Positions 53,360 to 62,399 of a stretch of DNA of 64,000 bases are shown here, piece by piece; the first letter of the stretch is position 1; each line of letters opens with the position of its first letter. The stretch spans positions 62,001 to 126,000 of the forward strand of contig NZ_PGUW01000007.1 of NCBI RefSeq assembly GCF_002863565.1. The letters are read 5' to 3'. The notes under the pieces were generated by a model. The model was given only the letters and a program-made list of their open reading frames with translations, was not told the DNA's origin and did no database searches. The stretch is from Bacillus sp. V5-8f. GTDB taxonomy: Bacteria > Bacillota > Bacilli > Bacillales > DSM-1321. Both the position numbers and the translations under genes were made by a program.

Positions 53360-53884
53360 TTACTTTGCGATCAAAACAGTACATGGAGCTTCATTCGCTA
53401 CCCGGCTGGAGGTACTGCCAAGGAAAAATTTCTGTAATCCGCTTTTTGAACTGCTTCCAATAATAATCACATCACCGTCTGTTGTTTTCGCAAAGCTACA
53501 AATGCTTTCGGCGGGGTTGCCTTCTAGGATTTCAAATTTCCCTTCCACTCCAAACCCTCGCAATTCAGAAAGTGCTTTACTTCTTGCAAGAGCTAGACTG
53601 TCTTTCACGAGCGCATGTGTATCGTTGCTATGTTCTAATGTATTTTGCTCGATGTCCCTCACGTAATGAACTTGCGTAGGTTCAATATAAAATCCGTCAT
53701 TTGCAAAGCCACGAGGGGATGGATTCCCTGCCGCTTTTTGTTGGACCCGTTCCTTGAATACGTGTACAACGGTCAACGTTGCATCCGGATAAGATTTTTT
53801 TAAGCTGGCTCCCCATTCTATTGCTTTTTTGCTGTTTTCGCTGCAATCAAACGCAGCAATTATATGGTTTAATTTAGGGAACAT
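53360..53884 (-). CDS. Universal stress protein UspA, second copy
   Basis: A 174-residue UspA protein, longer than usual because of an insert around residues 40-95. The nucleotide-binding motif VIIIGSSSKSGLQKFFLGST fits GxxGx9GS roughly (S replaces the second G). ATG at 53884 has AAGGAG nine bases upstream; the frame is open much further but that part is not family-like. Its neighbour DUF3243 is convergent. Confidence 0.9.
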   Translation of the reverse strand: MFPKLNHIIAAFDCSENSKKAIEWGASLKKSYPDATLTVVHVFKERVQQKAAGNPSPRGFANDGFYIEPTQVHYVRDIEQNTLEHSNDTHALVKDSLALARSKALSELRGFGVEGKFEILEGNPAESICSFAKTTDGDVIIIGSSSKSGLQKFFLGSTSSRVANEAPCTVLIAK

Positions 53885-54178
53885 TCTTTTCAGCTCCTTT
53901 TCTCGTTCAATCCTTAAAAAACAATAAAAAATATATACGTCCTGTGGAAAGAAAACTTTATATAAAAGCGGCAGAAATATGAAGGTTACTTTTTCTAAAA
54001 ATAAAATAATTTTTACTTGTTTTCCCTTTTTATTCAATATTAAGCATTTAACAATAGTGTTGGTGAAATATCAAGTGCAATTTTCCGACAAAAGCTAACA
54101 AATGAGACAATAGTCTAATGTTTATTTATGGAAAGTAGGATACTCTTGATAAAAGCCAGTAAAAAAGAGGTGGTATAT

Positions 54179-54376
54179 ATGCTTCATGCTGATGCAAAAA
54201 TACACCCCACGATAAAACGCTGCTTGAAACACTTGCAAATCCTAGGTGCGGATCATAAGACAAGACAAATCGTATATATGTACATGGAGACGCTAGTCAG
54301 GGAAGTATCTTTGGCGCAATATACTGTCATAACAGAAACAACGTCCGATTTTGGAAAAAATCAAAACAAGAACTGA
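54179..54376 (+). CDS. Small hypothetical protein
   Basis: A 65-residue cytoplasmic helical protein (MLHADAKIHPTIKRCLKHLQ). GAGGTGG seven bases before the ATG fixes the start; the longer upstream frame has no ribosome binding site. Monocistronic with its own terminator. No family recognised. Confidence 0.62.
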   Translation: MLHADAKIHPTIKRCLKHLQILGADHKTRQIVYMYMETLVREVSLAQYTVITETTSDFGKNQNKN

Positions 54377-54380
54377 AAGT

Positions 54381-54414
54381 AAACAACCGCTCTATAAAGG
54401 GAGGTTGTTTTTTT
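54381..54414 (+). terminator. Terminator after small hypothetical gene
   Basis: AAACAACC pairs with GGTTGTTT and runs into seven Ts. Confidence 0.85.
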
Positions 54415-54595
54415 GCATTTTTATAAGGGGGGCGTTTCAATAAAACTCCCTCTTTTTGATTTCATTATAGGTACAATCAAAGAAATTTTATTTTAGGTGT
54501 GAGTTTGGCTTCCTGAGGGTATAGAAAAAGAGTAATGATCCGCCGTATACATATTATAATTTATTTTTCCATTATTCGGGGAATAGGGGGTTTGT

Positions 54596-57052
54596 ATGAA
54601 AGCAGTGATCGGTTTTTTTAGCGGGATAAAGAGTGTCACTCCTTCCTGGCTGATTCGGGGAAGCTTTATTATTTTTTCAGCTGTAACCGTGCTTGCAGTT
54701 GGTTTTTTAGCGTTGTTTAAACCTGAAACGAACATCAGCAATTTGAAGGACCAGCTCGAGCATTCGACAGAGATATATGATGAAAAGGGAAGGGTGGCCA
54801 GTAAAATCAGCGCCAATAAAACAGAGGGGATTTCAATAGAGGAAGTTCCGCCACATGTGATCAATGCGGTCATCTCCATTGAAGACCACCGGTTTTATGA
54901 CCACAATGGAGTTGATTATAAGGGCATATCACGGGCATTTTTCATAAACTTAAAAGCCGGAGAAATTAAAGAAGGCGGCAGCACCATAACCCAACAGCTT
55001 ACAAAAATTGGCCTTTTGGAAACCGACAGGACTTATAAAAGAAAAGTAGAAGAATTCTTTTTGGCCAGGGAGGTAGAAAAGGAATATTCCAAGGATGAGA
55101 TTCTGGAAATGTACCTTAACCAAGTTTACTTCGGACACGGCGCGTGGGGAATTAAGCGCGCGGCTCAAGTGTATTTTGGTAAAGAAGTGAAAGATCTTAC
55201 TGTTGCCGAAGGTGCGATGTTAGCGGGAATCATCAATGTCCCGGCTGCTCTCGATCCGTATAAGCATATGGATAAATCGATTCAGCGGCGCAATCTTGTG
55301 TTATCAAGGATGCAGGAGCAGGACTTTATAACCAAAACCCAATACAATGCAGCCTTGAATGAAAAAGTTGCATTGAATACGAAGTATAAAGGGGATCCCT
55401 TAAAAGGAAAATACCCTTATTATGTCGACCATGTCCTTTCAGAAGCCTCTCATACATATCACATTGAAATGGATGAGCTGTTAACCGGAGGATATAAAAT
55501 TTATACTACACTTGACCAGGGCATGCAACAGGCAGTTGAAAAAGTATACCAGAACAATTCCATCTTTCCAAAAGGGACCAGTGACAAAATGGTCCAAAGC
55601 GGGGCGGTTCTATTAGATCCTAAAACAGGAGGGATCAAAGCTCTGATCGGGGGAAGAGGCGAACATCAATTCCTTGCTTATAACAGAGCCACCCAGCTAA
55701 AAAGGAGCCCGGGTTCTACAATTAAGCCACTGGCTGTCTATACACCGGCGCTTGAGGAAGGTTATACAATTTCGGACGAGTTAAAAGATGAAAAGATGGC
55801 TTTCGGGAATTATGAACCTTCAAATATGGGCGGGAAGTATAAAGGCGAGGTACCAATGTATGAAGCAGTTATGAAATCCCTCAATGTTCCCGCTGTCTGG
55901 CTGTTAAATGAGATAGGCGTTGCAAAGGGAATTTCTGCCCTTGATAGATTCGGAATTCCGTTGGATAAGGATGACCGAAACCTCAGCATCGCCCTTGGCG
56001 GAATGAAATATGGTGTATCTCCCCTTGACATGGCAGGAGCCTTTTCTGCGTTTGCCAATGAAGGAGAACGGGTTCACTCCCACTCTATCATCAAAATTGA
56101 GGATGCGAATGGCAATCTGGTTGCAAGCTGGAAGGAGCAGAAAACAAGGGTAACAACTAAAGCTGTCGCTGATGATATGACATCCATGCTTTTGGGAGTG
56201 GTTAATTTTGGTACAGGCAAAAACGCTGCAGTGAATGAATGGGAAATTGCCGGAAAAACCGGTTCGACTCAGCTACCCATAGATGGGATGGAAACGGGCG
56301 TGAAAGACCAGTGGTTTGTGGGGTATACACCTACCGTGGTCGGCTCGGTATGGACAGGCTATGATAAGACAGACGCCAAAAACCACCTTACGACACACAG
56401 CAGTGAAGGGGCTGCAATCATATTCCAGCACTTGATGGCTGAAGCCTTAAAGAATCAGGAACCTCAAGGATTTGACGTCGAGGGAATTGGCCCGCTGATT
56501 GAACAAAGGAAGAAACAGGAGGAACGTGAAGAAGTCCAGCGTTACTGGAATGATAAAAAAGTAGAAGTGGAAAAGGGCTTTAAAAAGTGGAGAGATAAAA
56601 TCTTTGAAGGAAATGATCAGGAGGAAGGAGCTTACAAGCCTCCTTCGCCAACTGAACCTGTGGCACACAGCGGGAGTAATGTGAATCCGCCACAACAGGT
56701 CAAAGCAGATGAAAAACGGGAACAAGCAAGGCCAACGGGAGAATCAGGAGAAACCCAACAGCCAAAGAAAACGGAACAATCGCCTCCTCCGGCGGAGAAT
56801 AAACAATCACAGCAGCCTAAGCCGCTGCCAGAGGAAAAGGAAGAACCACAAAAACCAAAAGAACAACAAGAACCACCAAAACCGAAGGAAAAAGAAGAAC
56901 CAAAGCCCCCTAAGAAGAAGGATGAACCAATGCCTCCTAAGGAGAAGGATGAACCAATCCCTCCAAAGGAAAAGCCCAATGAGCCAAAGCCGGAAGAAAA
57001 TCCTCCTAAAACCAGCGTTGGAAAACGGGTACTTAGCGAGCCCACAGAATGA
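54596..57052 (+). CDS. Class A penicillin-binding protein with Pro/Glu/Lys-rich tail
   Basis: An 818-residue bifunctional peptidoglycan synthase. One TM (about 20-42); glycosyltransferase domain with catalytic E96 in SIEDHRFYDHNG and EMYLNQVYFG; transpeptidase with SPGSTIK (S374, K377), SLN in MKSLNVP and KTGS in IAGKTGST. It resembles PbpG/PBP2d of B. subtilis. From about residue 690 to the end it has a low-complexity tail of Pro, Lys and Glu that is not part of the catalytic domains and is longer than usual. AGGGGG precedes the ATG. Confidence 0.92.
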   Translation: MKAVIGFFSGIKSVTPSWLIRGSFIIFSAVTVLAVGFLALFKPETNISNLKDQLEHSTEIYDEKGRVASKISANKTEGISIEEVPPHVINAVISIEDHRFYDHNGVDYKGISRAFFINLKAGEIKEGGSTITQQLTKIGLLETDRTYKRKVEEFFLAREVEKEYSKDEILEMYLNQVYFGHGAWGIKRAAQVYFGKEVKDLTVAEGAMLAGIINVPAALDPYKHMDKSIQRRNLVLSRMQEQDFITKTQYNAALNEKVALNTKYKGDPLKGKYPYYVDHVLSEASHTYHIEMDELLTGGYKIYTTLDQGMQQAVEKVYQNNSIFPKGTSDKMVQSGAVLLDPKTGGIKALIGGRGEHQFLAYNRATQLKRSPGSTIKPLAVYTPALEEGYTISDELKDEKMAFGNYEPSNMGGKYKGEVPMYEAVMKSLNVPAVWLLNEIGVAKGISALDRFGIPLDKDDRNLSIALGGMKYGVSPLDMAGAFSAFANEGERVHSHSIIKIEDANGNLVASWKEQKTRVTTKAVADDMTSMLLGVVNFGTGKNAAVNEWEIAGKTGSTQLPIDGMETGVKDQWFVGYTPTVVGSVWTGYDKTDAKNHLTTHSSEGAAIIFQHLMAEALKNQEPQGFDVEGIGPLIEQRKKQEEREEVQRYWNDKKVEVEKGFKKWRDKIFEGNDQEEGAYKPPSPTEPVAHSGSNVNPPQQVKADEKREQARPTGESGETQQPKKTEQSPPPAENKQSQQPKPLPEEKEEPQKPKEQQEPPKPKEKEEPKPPKKKDEPMPPKEKDEPIPPKEKPNEPKPEENPPKTSVGKRVLSEPTE

Positions 57053-57068
57053 CTTAGCATGTAACAGG

Positions 57069-57102
57069 AAAGGAAACGGGAAGACCATTCCGTTTCCTTT
57101 TT
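57069..57102 (+). terminator. Terminator of class A PBP gene
   Basis: AAAGGAAACGG pairs with CCGTTTCCTTT over a 10-base loop and ends in Ts. Confidence 0.85.
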
Positions 57103-57270
57103 AAATAAATTAGTTGTTTGTGATGTACTCTTTGTTAAGAGGTATAAAAAGTGGGAATGGAACGAAAAATAAAAAACTGCATGGAAAAAGACCGCCATTT
57201 ATGAAAGGCAGTCTTGTTATCGGACTATTCTGTGCGGTAATTACAAATATTACTGGTTAATGATTGCTTT

Positions 57271-57585
57271 TTAAATTTGAATTGTATCCTTAGGATTCAT
57301 ATACAATTTATAATTTTTTTGCAGCTTTCCACCACAGTATTTTGTCACTGTGCTAACCATTTTTTGTACTTTTTTTCCTTCAATAATCACCTTAATGGAA
57401 GTCCTTTCCTCTATAGTAAGCATAAATGAAACTAACTTTGATAGCTTCGCCGCATCAATGATTTTATGTTTGAAAAGGAAATAGACATTGCCGTCAAAGC
57501 TGCTGACTTCCTGATATAGTGCCATCATTTGCTGAACGGATAATTTTTTATCTATTTTTATATCTGATGAGATGATTTCATACAT
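57271..57585 (-). CDS. HPr-like protein without the phosphorylated histidine
   Basis: A 104-residue protein that lines up with HPr over about residues 8-90: FDGNVYFLF matches the HPr strand YDADVNLEY, and SIKVIIEGKKVQKMVSTV the end of the domain. Where HPr has the GIHARPA loop, this reads KLSVQQM, with Ser16 in place of His15. The phosphocarrier function is therefore lost; a regulatory or structural role is possible. It is monocistronic and has no PTS gene nearby. Confidence 0.6.
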   Translation of the reverse strand: MYEIISSDIKIDKKLSVQQMMALYQEVSSFDGNVYFLFKHKIIDAAKLSKLVSFMLTIEERTSIKVIIEGKKVQKMVSTVTKYCGGKLQKNYKLYMNPKDTIQI

Positions 57586-57734
57586 AATGTGAATGCTCCT
57601 TTAGTTCAATCATTTTATATGTTTGTTAGCTAACTTGGTTATGTTTTTTATTTACCCGGAACAATAAAGTTGAAACCTTTTCGTTATATCAGAAAAGTGT
57701 TAAACCCTCTACATTCATTGATAGGCAGGGAGAG

Positions 57735-58922
57735 ATGAGTCATATGTTAACCTTGATTAAAAATGGAGAAGTATATGCCCCCGAATATATTGGGAAGAAA
57801 GATCTTTTGTTAACTGGAAAACATATTGGTTTTATTCAGGATCATATTGAGGTACCCGAGCAGTTCGTTGAAGTAGAAATCATTGATGCTAAAGGGAAAC
57901 TGGTGGTTCCAGGGTTCATCGATTCCCATGTCCATATTATAGGCGGCGGTGGGGAAGGGGGCTATAAAACACGTACACCTGAGATTCAATTGACAGATGC
58001 GACATTAGCCGGTATTACGACACTTGTAGGAGTAATTGGTACGGACGGGACGACCAGAACGATGGCAAGCCTGATTGCAAAAGCAAGGGCCCTGGAGGAA
58101 GAAGGGATTACTTGCTATGTTCATACAGGTTCCTATCAAGTGCCTGTAAAAACGCTTACAGGAAAAATTGAAGATGATCTTATCTTAATTGACCGTATCA
58201 TCGGTGCAGGGGAGATAGCGATCTCTGACCACCGTTCATCCCAGCCGACAGTGGAAGAATTAGCGAAAGTGGCTTCTGCTGCCCGTATTGGGGGGATGTT
58301 ATCAGGAAAAGCCGGTATCGTTAATATCCATGTGGGGGACAGCTTGGACCATCTAAATGTTATTGAAGAAGTAATCGATAAAACTGAAATTCCGATTCAT
58401 CAGTTTTATCCGACCCATATCAACCGGAACCATCATTTATTTGAGGCAGGAGTCAAATATGCAAAAAAGGGTGGATTCATTGATTTTACAACAAGTTCCA
58501 TTAAGAAATTCATTGAGGAGGGCGAGGTGAAATCCAGCAAAGCGCTTAAAAGGGCGCTTGAAGCCGGTGTAGATATCAGCAGGATCACCTTCACCTCGGA
58601 TGGCCAGGCAAGTTTACCCGACTTCGATTCCACCGGACACTTGAGAGGCCTGAATATCGGAAAATGTTCATCCTTGTATAAAGAAGTTCGTGCAGCGATT
58701 GTTGAAGAGGGCGTCCCTATTGAAAAGGCAATCCGTGTTATAACGGAAAATCCAGCCCGTATCCTCAAGCTCTCACAAAAGGGACGAATTCAAAAAGGAA
58801 TGGATGCTGACCTCGTGTTCCTCAATAAAGAAACGTTGGAAGTGGATTCCGTTTTTGCAATGGGACAGCTCATGGTGGAAAACGGCAAAGCTGTTGTAAA
58901 GGGGACCTTCGAAGAAAAATAG
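57735..58922 (+). CDS. iadA: Isoaspartyl dipeptidase (beta-aspartyl peptidase)
   Basis: A metal-dependent amidohydrolase of 395 residues that hydrolyses isoaspartyl dipeptides from aged proteins. Metal site HVH (H65/H67) in FIDSHVHIIGGGGEGG; family marker EIAISDHRSSQPT; metal/catalytic residues in NIHVGD, FYPTHINRN and TSDGQASLPDF. AGGGAGAG directly precedes the ATG at 57735; an in-frame ATG at 57744 is the alternative start. Monocistronic. Confidence 0.93.
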   Translation: MSHMLTLIKNGEVYAPEYIGKKDLLLTGKHIGFIQDHIEVPEQFVEVEIIDAKGKLVVPGFIDSHVHIIGGGGEGGYKTRTPEIQLTDATLAGITTLVGVIGTDGTTRTMASLIAKARALEEEGITCYVHTGSYQVPVKTLTGKIEDDLILIDRIIGAGEIAISDHRSSQPTVEELAKVASAARIGGMLSGKAGIVNIHVGDSLDHLNVIEEVIDKTEIPIHQFYPTHINRNHHLFEAGVKYAKKGGFIDFTTSSIKKFIEEGEVKSSKALKRALEAGVDISRITFTSDGQASLPDFDSTGHLRGLNIGKCSSLYKEVRAAIVEEGVPIEKAIRVITENPARILKLSQKGRIQKGMDADLVFLNKETLEVDSVFAMGQLMVENGKAVVKGTFEEK

Positions 58923-58954
58923 TGCCGTGTTGGCTATCATATGTTCAAATAGTG

Positions 58955-59031
58955 TTTCGCTGATATATTTTGGATTTTAGCTGATATGCTTGATTATCGC
59001 TGATCTATTTGGATTTCGCTAATCATCATGA
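58955..59031. repeat. Four degenerate ~20-nt tandem repeats
   Basis: Units begin TTTCGCTGATATATTTTGGA (58955), TTTTAGCTGATATGCTTGA, TTATCGCTGATCTATTTGGA and TTTCGCTAATCATCATGA. The conserved core is CGCTGATNTATTTGGA. Period 19-20 bases. Confidence 0.75.
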
Positions 59032-59036
59032 TTTTT

Positions 59037-59294
59037 TTATTTTCCATTTTTACTCTGGTTTTGGTATTTCTGTTTTTTATTTATGTATGCCGTTTCAAAA
59101 CCGAGTGCCCTATTTAAAAGCAGTTCCATTTCTTCCATATCCGCACCTGTGATGATTGGGTCTGCTAAAGACCAGTCTGCAGAATAAGTAAAATAATTTT
59201 TTATTCTCCTAAACCTTACTGAGGAATTAGGGTGGCTGTCAAAAGATGCTTTCACTTCATTTCGCCTGGAATAAGACCATTTAATCAGTTCCAT
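59037..59294 (-). CDS. Hypothetical protein flanked by tandem repeats
   Basis: An 85-residue soluble protein with a strong site: GGAGG six bases before the ATG. Segments are MELIKWSYSRRNEVKASFDS and ADMEEMELLLNRALGFETAY. No family recognised. Both flanks hold degenerate 20-nt repeats, unusual for this window. Confidence 0.55.
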   Translation of the reverse strand: MELIKWSYSRRNEVKASFDSHPNSSVRFRRIKNYFTYSADWSLADPIITGADMEEMELLLNRALGFETAYINKKQKYQNQSKNGK

Positions 59295-59364
59295 GCCGGG
59301 CCTCCAATGTGCTTTAGAATTAGATCGGGGTACGAATTTTATTCTTGAAAAGCGCTTTTTTTGG

Positions 59365-59500
59365 GATTCGTTTTACGTTACGGAATTTTGATGTTAGTTG
59401 TGATATTTTGTTCTTTGCTGCGAAAGATCGATTTTCGTTGCGACAAATTGCCACTTAGTGGCGAAGTTCGCGATATTTCGCTTGTAGTTGTGGAAATCAT
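59365..59500. repeat. Degenerate ~20-nt tandem repeats, second locus
   Basis: Units such as TGTTAGTTGTGATATTTTG, TTTGCTGCGAAAGATCGA, TTCGTTGCGACAAATTGCC, TTAGTGGCGAAGTTCGCG recur with ~20-base period (core TNGTTGCGANATTTNG). Divergence is high. They lie on the far side of the hypothetical gene 59037-59294. Confidence 0.65.
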
Positions 59501-59568
59501 GATGAACTACGAGATAAAGTTGAATGTAGTACCTCTTCTTTACCCTTATTGATTTCAGCAAAACAAAA

Positions 59569-59601
59569 AAGCCTGGCCAATCGTTTGAATTGACCAGGCT
59601 T
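59569..59601 (-). terminator. Terminator of AIM24-family gene
   Basis: AAGCCTGGCCAAT pairs with ATTGACCAGGCTT (one mismatch/wobble) and ends in Ts on the minus strand. Confidence 0.85.
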
Positions 59602-59633
59602 GCATGAAACATATCATTCGTGGTGTTTATAAA

Positions 59634-60422
59634 TCAATCTCCATCAAGCATTCTGAATACGCCGCCGAGCATGCTTCCTTCATCTTTGGAACCGCCTCCT
59701 CCTGGAGCAGCGGCAAATACGCGGCTTGCCAGACGGCTGAATGGAAGAGATTGGACCCAAACTGTTCCAGGGCCGCGTAAAGTGGCAAAGAAAAGACCTT
59801 CCCCACCAAATAGGGCGGTTTTAACGCCTTTCACCATTTCGATGTCATAACCCACCCTGCTAGTCATGGCGACTAAACAGCCTGTATCGACACGGAGTAT
59901 TTCACCAGGTGCAAGTTCTTTTTTATAAATCGTTCCTCCAGCATGAACAAAAGCCATTCCATCACCTTCAAGCTTTTGCATGATAAATCCTTCACCGCCG
60001 AAGAAACCGGCACCAATCTTCCTCTGGAACTCCACACCGACTGACACACCTTTAGCAGCAGCAAGGAAAGCATCTTTTTGACAAATAATTTTTCCGCCCA
60101 ATTCGCTTAAGTCCATCGGGACAATTTTTCCTGGATATGGGGAGGCGAACGAAACGTGTTTTTTTCCTTGGCCCTGGTTGGTGAATGTGGTCATGAACAA
60201 GCTTTCACCAGTAATCAATCGCTTCCCGGCACCAAACAATTTCCCCATGATCCCGCCGCCACCGCCTGAACCATCCCCAAATATTGTTTCCATATGGATA
60301 CCGTCTTCCATCATCATCAAGCTTCCGGCTTCAGCGATCACCGTCTCATTCGGATCAAGCTCCACTTCCACAAACTGCATGTCATCACCATAAATTTTGT
60401 AATCAATTTTATGGTTATTCAT
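59634..60422 (-). CDS. AIM24/TIGR00266 family protein
   Basis: A 262-residue protein of the AIM24 (TIGR00266) family, with a beta-sheet core and glycine-rich turns: [40 protein letters not shown]-like spacing, [20 protein letters not shown] and [16 protein letters not shown]. An N-terminal Gly-rich patch ([15 protein letters not shown]) and Gly-rich C-terminus are typical. GGAGG precedes the ATG. Function not established; bacterial members are found near membrane-stress genes. Confidence 0.9.
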   Translation of the reverse strand: MNNHKIDYKIYGDDMQFVEVELDPNETVIAEAGSLMMMEDGIHMETIFGDGSGGGGGIMGKLFGAGKRLITGESLFMTTFTNQGQGKKHVSFASPYPGKIVPMDLSELGGKIICQKDAFLAAAKGVSVGVEFQRKIGAGFFGGEGFIMQKLEGDGMAFVHAGGTIYKKELAPGEILRVDTGCLVAMTSRVGYDIEMVKGVKTALFGGEGLFFATLRGPGTVWVQSLPFSRLASRVFAAAPGGGGSKDEGSMLGGVFRMLDGD

Positions 60423-60570
60423 ATGTATACCTCCATTTATTATTTAAACTTATCTTTAATTGTAAAAGATAGAAGGGGGTTGCGCTATTATTATTTACCA
60501 ATTTTCAGTCGGGGCATTAGGTTTATAAGAAAACATTTGTTTATCGTAATTTGCAATCACTTGGCAATAA

Positions 60571-60600
60571 AAAAATCCAGCAATTTCACAAGGCTGGATA
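60571..60600 (-). terminator. Terminator of glpX
   Basis: ATCCAGC pairs with GCTGGAT over an 11-base loop; on the minus strand it is followed by seven Ts. Confidence 0.8.
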
Positions 60601-60632
60601 AACAAAAGAACATTTAAATAAATCATGAGTTC

Positions 60633-61598
60633 TTATTTATGGTGTGCTTCAATAAACTGATAAACATGATTTTTGCCCGTTACAACAAGAGAATGGGTTA
60701 GCTTCGAGCCATTGTTTTTCTTTTGTACCCCTTTTAACAACATACCGTCAGTTATGCCTGTTGCTATAAAAAAACAATCGTTTGTTTTAATTATATCGTT
60801 TATTGTGAATTTTCGATCTAAATCATTAATTCCCATCCGTTTGCATCTTTCAATTTCCGCAGAATTTTGAGGGACAAGTTTGGCCTGAAAATCTCCACCT
60901 AAGCATTTAAGGGCTGTAGCAGCAATAACTCCTTCCGGTGCACCGCCGGTTCCTACGAAAAGGTCGACCCCAGATTCATCAATGGCAGTACCGATTGCTC
61001 CTGTAATATCCACATCTGAAAAAAGCTTTATCGTGGCGTTCAACGCCATAACTTCCTTCATGAGCCGGTGATGCCGAGGACGGTCTTGTACCATGACTGT
61101 TAATTCACTAACTTCTTTTCCGAGTTTTTCTGCGACAATTTTCATGTTCTCCGTGAGAGAAATATCGATGTTTATACAATCTTTTGCCTTAGGGCCTACT
61201 GCAAGCTTAGTCATATACATATCAGGGGCGTGCAATAAACTTCCGCCCGCCGCTACAGCGATTACCGCTAAAGAATTGTCCTGTCCAGTTGACAGGAGGC
61301 TTGTTCCTTCAATTGGATCCACTGCTATATCAATAAGAGGACCGTTCCCTGTTCCGATTTTTTCTCCTATGTGCAACATTGGTGCATCATCCATTTCACC
61401 CTCTCCAATAACAATTGTTCCACTCATATTTATGAGATTTAATTGTTTTCGCATCGCCATTGTACCTGCATCATCAGCCATTGTTTTATTTGACTTGCCG
61501 ATCCATGGGTATGCGGCTAAAGCAGCAGACTGCGAAACCCTAAGAAAATCTAATACTAAATGATGGATGCTGCTTTCAGCCGATGTGGTAACCTCCAT
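60633..61598 (-). CDS. glpX: Class II fructose-1,6-bisphosphatase
   Basis: A 321-residue GlpX-type bisphosphatase. Metal/phosphate site IAVDPIEGTSLLSTGQDNSL and the second GTGGAPEGVIAATALKCLGG are intact. The ATG at 61598 has GGAGGAG upstream. It lies 136 bases after dhaL on the same strand, so it may be the last gene of the rpiB-dhaK-dhaL cluster or a separate unit. Class II enzymes can also hydrolyse sedoheptulose bisphosphate. Confidence 0.94.
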   Translation of the reverse strand: MEVTTSAESSIHHLVLDFLRVSQSAALAAYPWIGKSNKTMADDAGTMAMRKQLNLINMSGTIVIGEGEMDDAPMLHIGEKIGTGNGPLIDIAVDPIEGTSLLSTGQDNSLAVIAVAAGGSLLHAPDMYMTKLAVGPKAKDCINIDISLTENMKIVAEKLGKEVSELTVMVQDRPRHHRLMKEVMALNATIKLFSDVDITGAIGTAIDESGVDLFVGTGGAPEGVIAATALKCLGGDFQAKLVPQNSAEIERCKRMGINDLDRKFTINDIIKTNDCFFIATGITDGMLLKGVQKKNNGSKLTHSLVVTGKNHVYQFIEAHHK

Positions 61599-61734
61599 AT
61601 TTCTCCTCCATTCATTTATTGGCTTATTAAAAATTTGTCTGATAACAGTTAATGAAAATACCATTTTGTAATTTAAGTCGCACAGACTGACCACATTGTA
61701 ATCCAGTCAGCCTGGCAGGAGTGAAGGCTTTAGA

Positions 61735-62385
61735 TTAGACTTCTTGAACTGTTTTCAATGTTTGAAAGAATGTCAACAAAATTAAATAAGCAGACGTTGC
61801 TCCCGGATCTTGATTTCCAATCGATCTTTCACCTAATCTGCTAGATCTGCCTCGCTTTGAAAGCATTTCTTTAGTGGATTCCATTCCCTTTTTGGCAACT
61901 GTAAGGGCTTTCAAAAAAGATTCGTACAAATTTCCTGTGAGCCCGTACTGAAGCTCTAATTCTTTCTTAGCAGGTAATAGTGTATCTATCATCGTTTTAT
62001 CACCTATTTCTGCTTGTCCTCGTTCCTGCACACCTAATATAAAAGCGATCCAAAAATCTTTTAAGTTCTCATCTGTTAGCTCTTTTTTATTTTGGATAGC
62101 TTTCGCTCCTCTAAGAAATCCAGTCGCATAAAGAGGACCGACTGAAGAACCCACGGCACTTAGAAATGTTCTTCCTGCTGATACAGAGATTTTACTGCAA
62201 TCTTCTTCATTTAAAAGTTCATTTTGCAGTTTTTCATTAATTGCCTGCCAGCCAATCGACATCGTAACCCCGTGGTCGCCATCACCTATTTTACGGTCGA
62301 GTTCTGATAAGTAATCTTTATTTTCTTCAATGACTTCAACAACATTTGATAAAAAACTTTTAAAATCTTTCGATGTAAAAATCAT
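61735..62385 (-). CDS. dhaL: Dihydroxyacetone kinase-type ADP-binding subunit DhaL
   Basis: A 216-residue DhaL subunit that binds ATP-Mg. The acidic site LDRKIGDGDHG and the closing motif SIGNQDPGATSAYL (with the conserved RSSRLGERSIG) are present. ATG at 62385 has AGGAGGGG seven bases upstream. It follows dhaK by 14 bases. No DhaM was found, so the enzyme would use ATP directly. A ketotetrose role is inferred from the partner and RpiB. Confidence 0.92.
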   Translation of the reverse strand: MIFTSKDFKSFLSNVVEVIEENKDYLSELDRKIGDGDHGVTMSIGWQAINEKLQNELLNEEDCSKISVSAGRTFLSAVGSSVGPLYATGFLRGAKAIQNKKELTDENLKDFWIAFILGVQERGQAEIGDKTMIDTLLPAKKELELQYGLTGNLYESFLKALTVAKKGMESTKEMLSKRGRSSRLGERSIGNQDPGATSAYLILLTFFQTLKTVQEV

Positions 62386-62399
62386 AGAAAAATCCCCTC

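Noticed and set aside
56709-57104. Plus-strand +1 frame within the PBP tail (Arg/Asn/Gln-rich)
   Set aside because: Alternate-frame reading of a low-complexity repeat.
56632-57198. Long minus-strand frame over the PBP tail
   Set aside because: Phe/Gly/Ser-rich product is the complement of the Pro/Lys/Glu tail; no site upstream.
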